Assembly: GCF_004358095.2 (NCBI RefSeq)
Contig: NZ_SMZJ02000006.1
Location: forward strand, 1 to 64,000
Length of the DNA: 64,000 bases
Direction: 5' to 3'
Source: Seonamhaeicola sediminis
Lineage (GTDB): Bacteria; Bacteroidota; Bacteroidia; Flavobacteriales; Flavobacteriaceae
In this document: in pieces, positions 6,906 through 15,500 of the stretch
How positions within the stretch are numbered: the first letter of the stretch is position 1
Layout: each line of letters starts with the position of its first letter
Made by a program: the position numbers and the translations under genes
Notes under the pieces: model-generated
What the model was told of the DNA's origin: nothing
The model's input: the letters and a program-made list of their open reading frames with translations, nothing else
Databases searched by the model: none

Positions 6906-8777
6906 TTACAAATTCAAATTCAATCCTAAATTCACATTTCTACCTCTGGTAGTATATCCTAAAATTTCAAAATAATCTTCATTAAATAAATTGGTAATGT
7001 TTGTAAATACCTTCACCTTATTCTTTAAAATTTTATGGCTGAAGTGTAAATCTACCAAAGAAAAAGCACTTAAATCTTCATTTGTAAAAGTTGAGAAGTT
7101 AGTATCAGTTCTTTCTCCAACAAATTGATAGTTTAATGAGGCAAACGTGTTTTCACAAAAATCATAACCTATACTCGCATTGGCTTTGTGTTTTGGTATT
7201 CTTAAGCGCACGCCATCTTTTACTTCTGTAAATGTATAGTTGGCACTAAAGGTTAAGTTATCAACTAAATCAACTTGAACTTCAGCTTCAAGGCCATGTA
7301 CCGTGGCATCTGTGGTTGCATTTTCATAGGCCGTAGTGTAAATTATGGTGTTTTCTTCATTTCTATTAAAATAAAGTGCATTAACGCGTAAACCTTTTTT
7401 AGTATTAAACTCTAAACCACCTTCAACGGTAATATTTTCTTCAGGTTCTAAATCTGGATTAGCCCCAAAAAAGCCAAATAATTGAGATAAGTTAGGAGCA
7501 ACAAAAGACGAGGCATAAGAGCCAAAAACTTTGGTATAACCTTCACCAACAGAAATAGTATAAGATGGGTTTAAACTGTAAACAAAATGAGAGCCGTATT
7601 CACTATGATTATTTAATCTACCTCCTGCGTTTAAGTTAAAACCATAATCTGAAACATAAACAACGTTAAAATAAGGATCGGTATTTGTGAAACTTTGTTC
7701 TGTAGCAAAAAGACTATTATAATGGCCATAATTTATACCAATAATAGTATAAAACTTATTTTTGAAATTGTACTTATTAAATGCATCAATAACATAACTA
7801 TCAGCTTCATTAATAGAACTAAAAGCAGAAATGGTTTCTCTATTAATTTTGGTATAAGCTGCATTTACCTGAAAACTTCCATTCTTGTAGGTAAACTTTG
7901 GAGCAACCCCTACTCGCTTCTGTTCTGAAATAAATTCATCATTAGTATCTGCAAACGCAAACGTAGGTGGCGGAAACCCATCAATATCGGTTTTAAATCT
8001 ATCTAAACTCTTGTATGCTGATAATTCAAAAGCCTTAGAGAATTGATAACCCAATTTAAAATTCAAGTTATATCTAGAAAAAGGATCTTTTTCAGGTGTT
8101 TCAGATTTAGCAGCAGATAAGCCGTCTACATACTGATTTCCAAAACTTGTCAAGTAGGTAAATTTATTCAAAGTTCCATTAATAGAAACATTATTGGTAA
8201 AACTAGCGCCATTATAATTTAAATTGTCTTGGGTTTGATTGGTACCCACAACCGACAAAAAATTTCCCGAAATCTTTTCTTTTGAAACTTTTTTTGTTGT
8301 GATATTAATAACCGCGGTGGCTGCAGCATTACCATAAAGTGTACTTGCAGCTCCTTTTATAATTTCAATGGATTCAATAGTATTTAAATCCATCAACCTT
8401 AAATCAAATTCGTTATTAACTAATGAAGGGTCGTTTACTTGTACCCCATCAATCAATACCAAAACTTGTCTGTTGTTTCCTCCTCTAACAAAACTAGAAA
8501 TATTTTGTCCTGCAACACTTCGGCTTCCATTAATTTCAATACCACTTTTAGTGTTAATTAGTTCTGAAATGCTTCTACCTTGGTTACGTTCAATGTCCTG
8601 CCTTGAAATTTTAACAACCGTTTTTCCAGAATTTTCACGCTTTAGTGCAAAGCGAGAATCTGAAATTACAACCTCATCTAGTTGTTCTAACTTTGTTGAA
8701 TCTGCTTTTTGTTCTTGTGCAAACCCAAACATTGATATACCAATACACAGTACACCAAAAACATTTATTTTTTTCAC
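6906..8777 (-). CDS. btuB: TonB-dependent vitamin B12 receptor (BtuB-like)
   Basis: A 623-residue outer-membrane TonB-dependent receptor. A Sec signal (MKKINVFGVLCIGISMFGFAQ) is followed by a TonB-box-like segment LDEVVISD at about residues 33-40. The plug domain covers about 45-160 (IKGAASTLYGNAAATAVINI), then a 22-strand barrel ending in the aromatic C-terminus LGLNLNL. The length is close to E. coli BtuB (about 590-614). Cobalamin specificity is supported by the cobalamin riboswitch in its leader and by adjacent divergent btuFCD. It would be repressed when B12 is plentiful. It lacks the N-terminal carboxypeptidase-like domain common in SusC-type receptors. Confidence 0.93.
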   Translation of the reverse strand: MKKINVFGVLCIGISMFGFAQEQKADSTKLEQLDEVVISDSRFALKRENSGKTVVKISRQDIERNQGRSISELINTKSGIEINGSRSVAGQNISSFVRGGNNRQVLVLIDGVQVNDPSLVNNEFDLRLMDLNTIESIEIIKGAASTLYGNAAATAVINITTKKVSKEKISGNFLSVVGTNQTQDNLNYNGASFTNNVSINGTLNKFTYLTSFGNQYVDGLSAAKSETPEKDPFSRYNLNFKLGYQFSKAFELSAYKSLDRFKTDIDGFPPPTFAFADTNDEFISEQKRVGVAPKFTYKNGSFQVNAAYTKINRETISAFSSINEADSYVIDAFNKYNFKNKFYTIIGINYGHYNSLFATEQSFTNTDPYFNVVYVSDYGFNLNAGGRLNNHSEYGSHFVYSLNPSYTISVGEGYTKVFGSYASSFVAPNLSQLFGFFGANPDLEPEENITVEGGLEFNTKKGLRVNALYFNRNEENTIIYTTAYENATTDATVHGLEAEVQVDLVDNLTFSANYTFTEVKDGVRLRIPKHKANASIGYDFCENTFASLNYQFVGERTDTNFSTFTNEDLSAFSLVDLHFSHKILKNKVKVFTNITNLFNEDYFEILGYTTRGRNVNLGLNLNL

Positions 8778-8854
8778 TTAATAAAAATTACTCGAGAATC
8801 GCGTATATTATCTAACACAAACTTTTATCCCGAAAGTTTAACCTATTTGTTTTG

Positions 8855-9048
8855 AAAATGGCAGGTCTCCTGACTTATTTAATGTTATTTCACCTTCCCA
8901 GTATTACCCAGTGGTTTTGTAGTAAACAACACCCTCAAAAGAGGTACTGAATTTAGTTCAGCATAAACTTACAGTTGCGGGAACAGCTCTGGATTTACAC
9001 CAGATTCCCTTTTAATCTACTCAGCAGAAACTAAGCAGAACCAAATGT
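8855..9048 (-). promoter_or_regulatory. Cobalamin (AdoCbl) riboswitch
   Basis: On the minus strand this leader shows the conserved cobalamin-riboswitch landmarks in order: GGGAATCTGGTGTAAATCCA, GAGCTGTTCCCGCAACTGTA, and at the 3' side the B12 box AGTCAGGAGACCTGCC at 8860-8875. It ends about 80 bases before the btuB start codon, so ligand binding should block btuB expression. The predicted promoter at 9054-9082 would start the RNA at about 9048. Only btuB is on this transcript; btuFCD is divergent and has no riboswitch. Confidence 0.95.
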
Positions 9049-9053
9049 CGCAT

Positions 9054-9082
9054 CAAAAATACTCCTTTTAATTATATAGCAA
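9054..9082 (-). promoter_or_regulatory. Promoter of the riboswitch-btuB transcript
   Basis: On the minus strand TTG (9080-9082), an 18-base spacer, then TATTTTTG (9054-9061), matching TTG-N-TAnnTTTG. It ends a few bases before the riboswitch aptamer begins. Confidence 0.75.
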
Positions 9083-9091
9083 TTGTAAAAA

Positions 9092-9199
9092 CTACTTTTT
9101 CTTATTCAATTTGTAAATAAGATAAATAAAGCCTGCAAGAAAATGAGCTATTATAACTCCGGCTACTATATATATTGTTAAATTTGAACCGTCTCGCAT
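9092..9199 (-). CDS. 35-residue single-pass membrane peptide
   Basis: An open frame encoding MRDGSNLTIYIVAGVIIAHF and then LAGFIYLIYKLNKKK. It has a short polar N-terminus, one membrane helix (about residues 8-29) and a lysine-rich cytoplasmic end, fitting a type I orientation by the positive-inside rule. It has its own promoter-like sequence (TTTG-N16-TACTTTTG, 9213-9240), 13 bases of leader, and an A-rich stretch before the ATG, which argues that it is a real gene. It sits between the riboswitch-btuB transcript and btuF. Its function is unknown; it may be a small subunit or stabiliser of a membrane complex. It is short, so a chance frame cannot be fully excluded. Confidence 0.6.
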   Translation of the reverse strand: MRDGSNLTIYIVAGVIIAHFLAGFIYLIYKLNKKK

Positions 9200-9212
9200 G
9201 GTTTAATTTTTC

Positions 9213-9240
9213 CAAAAGTAGATATCTTTAAAATGACAAA
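9213..9240 (-). promoter_or_regulatory. Promoter of the 35-residue peptide gene
   Basis: On the minus strand TTTG (9237-9240), 16-base spacer, TACTTTTG (9213-9220). The spacer is slightly short for the consensus. The palindrome at 9243-9256 is centred about 42 bases upstream of the predicted start, the position of a class II activator site. Confidence 0.55.
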
Positions 9241-9242
9241 AC

Positions 9243-9256
9243 GTGACAATTGTCAC
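9243..9256. promoter_or_regulatory. Perfect 14-bp palindrome, candidate operator
   Basis: GTGACAATTGTCAC reads the same on both strands and lies in the intergenic region between the divergent peptide gene and btuF. The TGACA/TGTCA half-sites resemble Crp/Fnr-type sites but are not a match to E. coli CRP or FNR consensus. It ends 8 bases before the btuF ATG, so it could also act in the btuF leader. Confidence 0.6.
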
Positions 9257-9264
9257 ATTTATTA

Positions 9265-10413
9265 ATGAAAGACAAATTATTTTTTTTCATAATCTGCATA
9301 TTCTTTTTTGCTTGTAAAAGCGAACCTAAAAAGCAATTAATAGAAATTGTTACAGGTACTCCTATTCCCCTTAAATATGCTTCCGGTTTTTCTGCCAAGG
9401 ATTATGGAACTTATAAGATTATTGAAATAACTCAACCGTGGCCAAATGCTAATCAGCATTATCGTTTTGCTTTACTAAAACCAAATTATGATACTGACAT
9501 ATGGAGTCATAAAAAAACAAGATTTGATGATGTTATAGAACTTCCCATCAAAAAAATAGTGGTTACCTCAACAACGCATATACCAGCGCTCGAGCTTCTA
9601 AATATTGAAGAAACATTAATAGGGTTTCCGGGAACAGATTTTATTTCTTCAAAAAAAATTAGAAAAAGAATTGATGCTGGTTTTATTAAAGAATTGGGTA
9701 AAAACGAAAGTCTAAACACTGAAATATTATTAGGGCAAGATCCAGATTTAGTCGTTGGTTTTGGTATTGATGGAAGCAATAGAGCGTTCAAAACACTAAA
9801 AAACTCTGGTATTCCAGTTATATACAATGGAGATTGGACTGAAAGCTCTCCTCTAGCTAAAGCCGAATGGATTAAGTTTTTTGGAATACTTTTTAATAAA
9901 GAAAAAACAGCCGATTCTATTTTTAACACTATTGAAAAAAACTATTTAGCAGCCAAAAAAGTTGCTAAAAAAGCAGACACAAAACCAACCGTATTAAGTG
10001 GTGCCATGCATAGTGATGTTTGGTATTTACCCAATGGCAAAAGTACTGAGGCTCAATTATTAAATGATGCTAATGTAAATTATCTCTGGTCAAATTCTGA
10101 GGGTAGCGGAAGCTTAAAACTTAACTTTGAATCGGTTTTTGAAAAAGCAAAAGATGCCGACATTTGGTTAAGTCCATCAAATTATAGTAGTTTACAAAAA
10201 CTTAAAAATGCCAACTCGCATCATACCATGTTTAAAGCTTTCAATAATAAAACCATCTATTCGTTTACAAATACAACTGGAAATACTGGTGGTGTTATGT
10301 ATTATGAATTAGGTTATGCCAGACCTGATTGGGTTTTAAAAGATATTATAAAAATTTGTCACCCAGAACTTCTAAAAGATTATAAACCCTTTTTTTTTAA
10401 ACAATTACTTTAA
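9265..10413 (+). CDS. btuF: Cobalamin ABC transporter substrate-binding lipoprotein (BtuF-like)
   Basis: Periplasmic binding protein of the helical-backbone (TroA/BtuF) class. I choose the ATG at 9265, which gives a compact lipoprotein signal MKDKLFFFIICIFFFACKS with lipid-modified Cys17; a TTG at 9250 would put the start inside a perfect palindrome. The body contains the two-lobe pattern, with KKIVVTSTTHIPALELL, ETLIGFPGTDFISS and LLGQDPDLVVGFG in the first lobe. With btuC and btuD directly downstream it forms an importer. The family also contains siderophore-binding proteins; the riboswitch-btuB neighbourhood supports cobalamin. Confidence 0.9.
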   Translation: MKDKLFFFIICIFFFACKSEPKKQLIEIVTGTPIPLKYASGFSAKDYGTYKIIEITQPWPNANQHYRFALLKPNYDTDIWSHKKTRFDDVIELPIKKIVVTSTTHIPALELLNIEETLIGFPGTDFISSKKIRKRIDAGFIKELGKNESLNTEILLGQDPDLVVGFGIDGSNRAFKTLKNSGIPVIYNGDWTESSPLAKAEWIKFFGILFNKEKTADSIFNTIEKNYLAAKKVAKKADTKPTVLSGAMHSDVWYLPNGKSTEAQLLNDANVNYLWSNSEGSGSLKLNFESVFEKAKDADIWLSPSNYSSLQKLKNANSHHTMFKAFNNKTIYSFTNTTGNTGGVMYYELGYARPDWVLKDIIKICHPELLKDYKPFFFKQLL

Positions 10414-11445
10414 TTGTCAAATAAAAAATCATATAAAATTTTATTTCTTCTATTAACAATAATTCTAATTGTTTGTTTCTTCGTAAATATTAGTTTAGGT
10501 TCGGTTTCTATTCCGCTAAAAGATGTTTTTAATAGTCTTATTAGTGGTTCAACAGAACGAGAAACCTGGCAACATATTATTCAAAATTATAGGTTACCTA
10601 AAGCAATTACAGCTATTTTAGTAGGTTCTGGTTTAGGTATTTCAGGATTATTAATGCAAACACTTTTTAGAAATCCTTTAGCAGGACCTTTTGTATTAGG
10701 AATAAGTTCAGGAGCAAGCTTAGGGGTTGCTCTAATTGTTTTAGGTTCTAGTGTTTTTAGTGGTATTTTGACTTCTTCTTTTATGGGTCAATGGAGTATT
10801 GTTATTGCTGCCAGTTTAGGAAGTTTACTAGTGTTATTGGCTGTATTGATTATATCTTTAAAAGTAAGAGATACTATGGCCATTCTTATTATTGGACTTA
10901 TGTTTTCTAGTATTACAGCTGCTATTGTAAGTGTATTGTCATACTTTGGATCTGCCGAACAATTACAACAATACATTTTCTGGGGATTTGGTAGTTTAGG
11001 AAATTTAAGTTGGAACGAAATTCTAATTTTTGCCATTGTTTATGTTTTAGGATTATTGATTAGTGTTTCTGCCATTAAATCACTTAATACCTTACTTTTA
11101 GGAGAAAACTATGCTAAAAGTTTAGGGTTAAACATTAAAAGAAATCGGTTAACCATTATTTTGGCAACTAGCTTATTAGCTGGAACTATTACGGCCTTTT
11201 CTGGCCCCATAGCTTTTATCGGTTTAGCAATTCCTCACATAGCGAGACAAATATTTAATACCTCAAATCATAAAACTTTGCTACCAGCAGTTTTTCTTTT
11301 TGGTGCTATTGTAATGCTAATATGCGATAGTATTTCACAGCTTCCAAATACCGAGAAAACTTTACCTATAAATGCAATAACCTCTTTATTTGGTGCTCCA
11401 ATAGTTATTTGGTTATTAGTAAGAAAAAGAAAAATGATATTTTAA
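10414..11445 (+). CDS. btuC: FecCD/BtuC-type ABC transporter permease
   Basis: A 343-residue polytopic inner-membrane protein of the FecCD family (vitamin B12 and siderophore importers), with about nine to ten hydrophobic segments. Family motifs include RLPKAITAILVGSGLGISG, LMQTLFRNPLAGPFVLGIS and, near the C-terminus, GPIAFIGLAIPHIARQIF. It starts at a TTG directly adjacent to the btuF stop codon (TAATTG), with no intergenic base, implying translational coupling. It ends overlapping btuD by one base. It forms the transmembrane channel through which the substrate released by BtuF passes. Confidence 0.92.
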   Translation: MSNKKSYKILFLLLTIILIVCFFVNISLGSVSIPLKDVFNSLISGSTERETWQHIIQNYRLPKAITAILVGSGLGISGLLMQTLFRNPLAGPFVLGISSGASLGVALIVLGSSVFSGILTSSFMGQWSIVIAASLGSLLVLLAVLIISLKVRDTMAILIIGLMFSSITAAIVSVLSYFGSAEQLQQYIFWGFGSLGNLSWNEILIFAIVYVLGLLISVSAIKSLNTLLLGENYAKSLGLNIKRNRLTIILATSLLAGTITAFSGPIAFIGLAIPHIARQIFNTSNHKTLLPAVFLFGAIVMLICDSISQLPNTEKTLPINAITSLFGAPIVIWLLVRKRKMIF

Positions 11446-12239
11446 TGAATTACAAAGCATCAAATATTGTTTTAAAAACCAAAAATCTATCGGTTGGCTA
11501 TACGTCTAAAAAGAAAGCAACCGTTGTAGCTTCAAACATAAATATTGAACTAAAAAAAGGGGAACTAGTTGGGTTAATTGGCGCCAATGGTATTGGCAAA
11601 TCAACACTATTGAGAACACTCACAAATGTTCAGCCCAAACTAAAAGGGAGTATTTCAATAAACGGAAACTTATTACAGGACTACTCTAGCTTAGCATTAG
11701 CAAAAGTGATGAGCATTGTTCTCACAGAATCTTTAGCCTCTAAAAATCTCACTGTTTTTGAACTAGTGGCTTTAGGAAGGCAACCCTACACCAATTGGGT
11801 TGGTAATTTAACTAAAAACGATATAGCTCTAATCAATAAAGCTTTAGAGCAAACCAATATTTTAGAATTAAAAAACAAAAAATGTTTTGAGTTAAGTGAC
11901 GGACAATTACAAAAAGTAATGATTTCACGTGCCTTAGCTCAAAGCACAGATATCATCATTTTAGATGAGCCCACAACGCATTTAGACATGTATCATAAGG
12001 CTTATATTTTAAAGCTTCTTCAAAAATTAGCCAAAGAAACCAATAAAACAATACTGTTTTCAACACATGAAATAGATTTAGCCATTCAATTGAGCAATAA
12101 GTTGGTTATAATGACTAACAATCAAGTAGTTTATGATGAACCTTGCAGCCTAATTCAAAAAGGTACTTTTGATGAACTCTTCCCTAAAGACTTAATCGCT
12201 TTTAATAATAAAACTGGAAGTTTTAGAATAAAAAAATAG
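11445..12239 (+). CDS. btuD: ABC transporter ATP-binding protein (BtuD-like)
   Basis: ATPase subunit of the importer, 264 residues. Walker A GANGIGKST is at residues 46-54, the signature LSDGQLQKV precedes Walker B IIILDEPTTHLD, and the switch histidine is in STHEIDLA. The ABC signature is LSDGQ rather than the usual LSGGQ, a small deviation also seen in this subfamily. I choose the ATG at 11445 (TAATG overlap with btuC), which gives the normal N-terminus; a longer frame from 11409 lies inside btuC. It closes the btuFCD operon. Confidence 0.93.
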   Translation: MNYKASNIVLKTKNLSVGYTSKKKATVVASNINIELKKGELVGLIGANGIGKSTLLRTLTNVQPKLKGSISINGNLLQDYSSLALAKVMSIVLTESLASKNLTVFELVALGRQPYTNWVGNLTKNDIALINKALEQTNILELKNKKCFELSDGQLQKVMISRALAQSTDIIILDEPTTHLDMYHKAYILKLLQKLAKETNKTILFSTHEIDLAIQLSNKLVIMTNNQVVYDEPCSLIQKGTFDELFPKDLIAFNNKTGSFRIKK

Positions 12240-12345
12240 TTTTTATTTCTAACCAAAATTCACTAAATTAACTTGCCTGAAATTCAAGTCTTTAGAATTT
12301 TATTACTTATGGAATGTTTTTTCGCAAACTCAAAACCTTCCAATC

Positions 12346-14073
12346 ATGAAAACCAAATTAAGTTTTATTCTTTCAGGAACTATAATAGCAATTTTAATCT
12401 TTTTTGTACTAAATAAAAGTAATAACGAATTAACGGTTCACCCTAAACTGATTGTTAGCAATATTAAATGTATTCCTCCAACTTTTTTACTAGAAGAGGT
12501 AGATACCACTAAACAAATTTCTCCTCTGTTTGAAAATCTGGGAAACCTCACTTATAAGATTAGTACTAAAAATAAAAACACACAAATTTTTTTCAATCAG
12601 GGATTAAAGCTTACTTATGCTTTTAACCACGCTGAAGCACACCGTTCGTTTTTAGAAGCTTCTAAATTAGACCCTAGTGCTGCTATGGCATATTGGGGAC
12701 AAGCTTATGTTTTAGGTCCAAATATTAACGACCCTATGCCAGATGATGAGCGAAAAACCAAATGTAACGAAGCTATTGAAAAAGCCAAAGAACTCCTTGC
12801 TAAAGCGTCTCCCAAAGAACAAGCTCTTATTAATGCTTTATCAAAAAGATACTCTCTCAACTTATCTAAAGGCATTGACACCCTCAATTTAGAATACATG
12901 CACGCTATGGAAAAAGTTGTAGAGCAATATCCTAAGGATGCTAATATTTTAATACTCTATGCAGCTTCCGTGATGAATACCACACCTTGGAATTATTGGG
13001 ATAAAGAAGGTAACCCACAGCCAAAAATAAAAGAAGCTAAATTGGCCTTGGAAAAAGCTATTGAATTAGAGCCAGATAATCCTGGAGCGCATCACTATTA
13101 CATTCATATGGTAGAATTACCAAAACCTGATTTGGGTGTACCTTCTGCTGATAAACTAGGAAAGCTAATGCCCGCTGCTGGCCATTTAGTTCACATGCCA
13201 TCTCATATTTATATTAGAGTGGGTAGGTACAAAGATGCCGTTACCGTTAACCAAAAAGCTATTCTAGCTGATGAAGATTATATTTCTCAATGCTATGCTC
13301 AAGGCATGTATCCTTTAGGATATTACCCACATAATATTCATTTTTTATGGTCAGCTTCCAGTTTACTTGGAGCTAGTGACATTGCTATTGATGCTGCTAA
13401 AAAAACCGCTGAAAAAGTTCCCATTGGCGAAATGAAAGACCTTCATTTTCTTCAAAATTTTGCCGCAACACCATTATTAGCTTATACCCGCTTTGGTAAA
13501 TGGAATGATATTTTAACATATCCTAAACCAAACGACGATATTAAACATTTAAAATTGATTTGGCACTATGCCAGAGGAATAGCATTCATAAAAAAGAATA
13601 ACTTAAAAGAAGCTGAGGAAGAACTCGAATCTATTAAGGCTTACACTATAGATATTGATTTTGAAATCAACATGGCAACCGGATTTGACCCCGGAACCAC
13701 CATTGCCAAATTAGCTTATGAAATTGTTTCTGGTGAAATGGCATTAGCAAAAGGTAACCTAGATTTGGCTATCAGTCATCTAGAAGAAGCTGTTAAAATT
13801 GAGGACGGGTTAACTTATAACGAACCTTCTGCGTGGCATATCCCACCAAGACAAAACTTAGGTCATGCTTTGATGAAAGCAAAAAAATATGAAGCTGCCG
13901 AAATAATCTATCAAGAAGATTTAAAAGTGTTACGACAAAACGGTTGGTCATTAATGGGGCTATATAATAGTTTAAAGGCTCAAGATAAAATGGAGGAAGC
14001 TGCCAGAATTAAAGAGGAATTCAATCAAGCTTGGAAAGAAGCTGATATTGAAATCAATACATCTGTTTTATAA
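12346..14073 (+). CDS. Tetratricopeptide-repeat protein, membrane-anchored
   Basis: A 575-residue protein. One N-terminal hydrophobic segment (about residues 6-23) acts as signal or anchor, so the rest is periplasmic. TPR-type helical repeats appear from about residue 85 (AEAHRSFLEASKLDPSAAMA, then AYWGQAYVL), again near 210-240 and 460-560 (DLAISHLEEAVKIE). A conserved segment YYIHMVELP and the nearby HMPSHIYIRVGRYKDAV belong to a family often called tetratricopeptide-repeat protein of unknown function. It is probably monocistronic. No catalytic motif is visible; a scaffold or adaptor role is inferred. Confidence 0.8.
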   Translation: MKTKLSFILSGTIIAILIFFVLNKSNNELTVHPKLIVSNIKCIPPTFLLEEVDTTKQISPLFENLGNLTYKISTKNKNTQIFFNQGLKLTYAFNHAEAHRSFLEASKLDPSAAMAYWGQAYVLGPNINDPMPDDERKTKCNEAIEKAKELLAKASPKEQALINALSKRYSLNLSKGIDTLNLEYMHAMEKVVEQYPKDANILILYAASVMNTTPWNYWDKEGNPQPKIKEAKLALEKAIELEPDNPGAHHYYIHMVELPKPDLGVPSADKLGKLMPAAGHLVHMPSHIYIRVGRYKDAVTVNQKAILADEDYISQCYAQGMYPLGYYPHNIHFLWSASSLLGASDIAIDAAKKTAEKVPIGEMKDLHFLQNFAATPLLAYTRFGKWNDILTYPKPNDDIKHLKLIWHYARGIAFIKKNNLKEAEEELESIKAYTIDIDFEINMATGFDPGTTIAKLAYEIVSGEMALAKGNLDLAISHLEEAVKIEDGLTYNEPSAWHIPPRQNLGHALMKAKKYEAAEIIYQEDLKVLRQNGWSLMGLYNSLKAQDKMEEAARIKEEFNQAWKEADIEINTSVL

Positions 14074-14122
14074 TTTTTTTTAACATGCCCTATTTGAATC
14101 CCTTTTTTTAGTGCTAAAAAAT

Positions 14123-14130
14123 TATCTTTG
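14123..14130 (+). promoter_or_regulatory. -7 promoter box for rmuC
   Basis: TATCTTTG matches TAnnTTTG and sits 19 bases before the rmuC ATG. No well-spaced -33 TTG is visible. Confidence 0.45.
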
Positions 14131-14148
14131 GTTAAACTTAATTTTTAA

Positions 14149-15465
14149 ATGAACGAAAGTATAATTTTAATCCTAGCCATACTAGTTTCTGGAGTTATTG
14201 GTGTATACATTGGTAAAACTATTGACAAACTTAAAAGCAAAAGTGAACAAAGCACTTTAAAAGAACGTCAAAACCAAATGCAATTGATTATAGATGACTT
14301 GAAACAAAATCTTACCAAAATTGAAAATGAACGAGAGAATATACGAAAGGAAAAAGAATTTTTAAATACAGAATTAGTAAGACGTAATTCTGAATACGAA
14401 AATTTACAAGAACAAAACCTAAAACGCGATAAAGAACTAGAAGAACGTCAAGAACAGTTACGTAAAGATTTTGAACTTTTAGCCAATAAAATACTTGAGG
14501 AAAAATCAAATAAATTTACTGAACAGAATAAGGAGAATATCAAGAATATTTTAAATCCGCTTCAGGAAAAAATTCAAGGTTTCGAGAAGAAGGTAGAGGC
14601 TTCCCAAAAGGAAAGTATTAGTATGCATTCGGCCTTAAAAGAACAGCTTTTAGGATTAAAAGACCTCAACCAACAAATGACCAAAGAGGCTACCAACCTT
14701 ACCAGAGCGTTAAAAGGTGATAGTAAAATGCAAGGAAATTGGGGTGAATTAGTTTTAGAACGTGTACTTGAAAAATCTGGACTAGAAAAAGATCGCGAGT
14801 ATTTTGTACAACAAAGTTTTACTAGGGATGATAATTCGCGCGTAATGCCCGATGTGGTTTTGCACTTACCAGATGGCAAAAAAATGATTATAGATTCTAA
14901 AGTATCGCTTACTGATTATGAGCGTATGGTAAATGCTGATGAAGATGATAGACCTCAATTTTTAAAAGCACATATAAACTCTGTTAGTAAACACGTAGAG
15001 CAGCTATCGTCTAAAAACTATCAGGATTTATATGATATTGAATCACCAGATTTTGTGCTCATGTTTATTCCTATTGAACCCGCTTTTGCTGTGGTTGTGA
15101 ATGAAGATAACAGCATTTACAATAAAGCTTTTGAAAAAAACATTGTTATTGTAACACCATCTACCTTGCTGGCCACATTGCGCACCATTGATACCATGTG
15201 GAATAATGAGAAACAACAACGTAACGCTATTGAAATTGCTAAACAAGCTGGAGCACTCTACGATCAGTTTGTTAACTTAACCGACGATCTTTTAAAAGTT
15301 GGTAATCAACTAAATACTGTTAAAGGAAGTTATGATTCTACAATGAAAAAATTAACAGGTAAAGGCAACTTACTTAAAAAAGTTGAAAACCTAAAAAAAC
15401 TAGGTATTAAAGCTAATAAACAAGTAAACGAAAAACTACTCAATAAAGCTGAAGAAAACGAATAA
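14149..15465 (+). CDS. rmuC: DNA recombination protein RmuC
   Basis: A 438-residue RmuC protein. It has an N-terminal membrane helix (about residues 3-22), a long charged coiled coil (about 30-190), then the RmuC nuclease-like core (about 190-390) with LKGDSKMQGNWGELVLERVL, MPDVVLHLPDGKKMIIDSKV and FVLMFIPIEPAF. The D...DSK arrangement matches the restriction-endonuclease-like fold assigned to the family. RmuC limits DNA inversions at short inverted repeats in E. coli. The gene stands alone, with the satD promoter beginning right after its stop. Confidence 0.95.
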   Translation: MNESIILILAILVSGVIGVYIGKTIDKLKSKSEQSTLKERQNQMQLIIDDLKQNLTKIENERENIRKEKEFLNTELVRRNSEYENLQEQNLKRDKELEERQEQLRKDFELLANKILEEKSNKFTEQNKENIKNILNPLQEKIQGFEKKVEASQKESISMHSALKEQLLGLKDLNQQMTKEATNLTRALKGDSKMQGNWGELVLERVLEKSGLEKDREYFVQQSFTRDDNSRVMPDVVLHLPDGKKMIIDSKVSLTDYERMVNADEDDRPQFLKAHINSVSKHVEQLSSKNYQDLYDIESPDFVLMFIPIEPAFAVVVNEDNSIYNKAFEKNIVIVTPSTLLATLRTIDTMWNNEKQQRNAIEIAKQAGALYDQFVNLTDDLLKVGNQLNTVKGSYDSTMKKLTGKGNLLKKVENLKKLGIKANKQVNEKLLNKAEENE

Positions 15466-15497
15466 TTTGCTTTTCACGTAAAAACGTGATATATTTG
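15466..15497 (+). promoter_or_regulatory. Promoter of the satD-DUF3307 operon with palindrome in spacer
   Basis: TTTG (15466-15469), 20-base spacer, TATATTTG (15490-15497): a full match to the Bacteroidota consensus. The spacer carries an inverted repeat CACGT-AAAA-ACGTG (15475-15488). The predicted transcription start, about 15502-15504, falls at the beginning of the iteron array. Confidence 0.8.
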
Positions 15498-15500
15498 AAT

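Noticed and set aside
8368-8781. Open frame of 137 residues on the plus strand opposite btuB
   Set aside because: It lies wholly inside the clear btuB coding region on the other strand, has no recognisable domain and no promoter or coding signal of its own.
9250-9264. Upstream TTG start for btuF
   Set aside because: It falls inside the perfect palindrome, and the ATG at 9265 gives a normal lipoprotein signal.
9507-9929. Open frame of 140 residues on the minus strand inside btuF
   Set aside because: Shadow of the real gene; the composition mirrors the btuF coding strand and no domain is recognisable.
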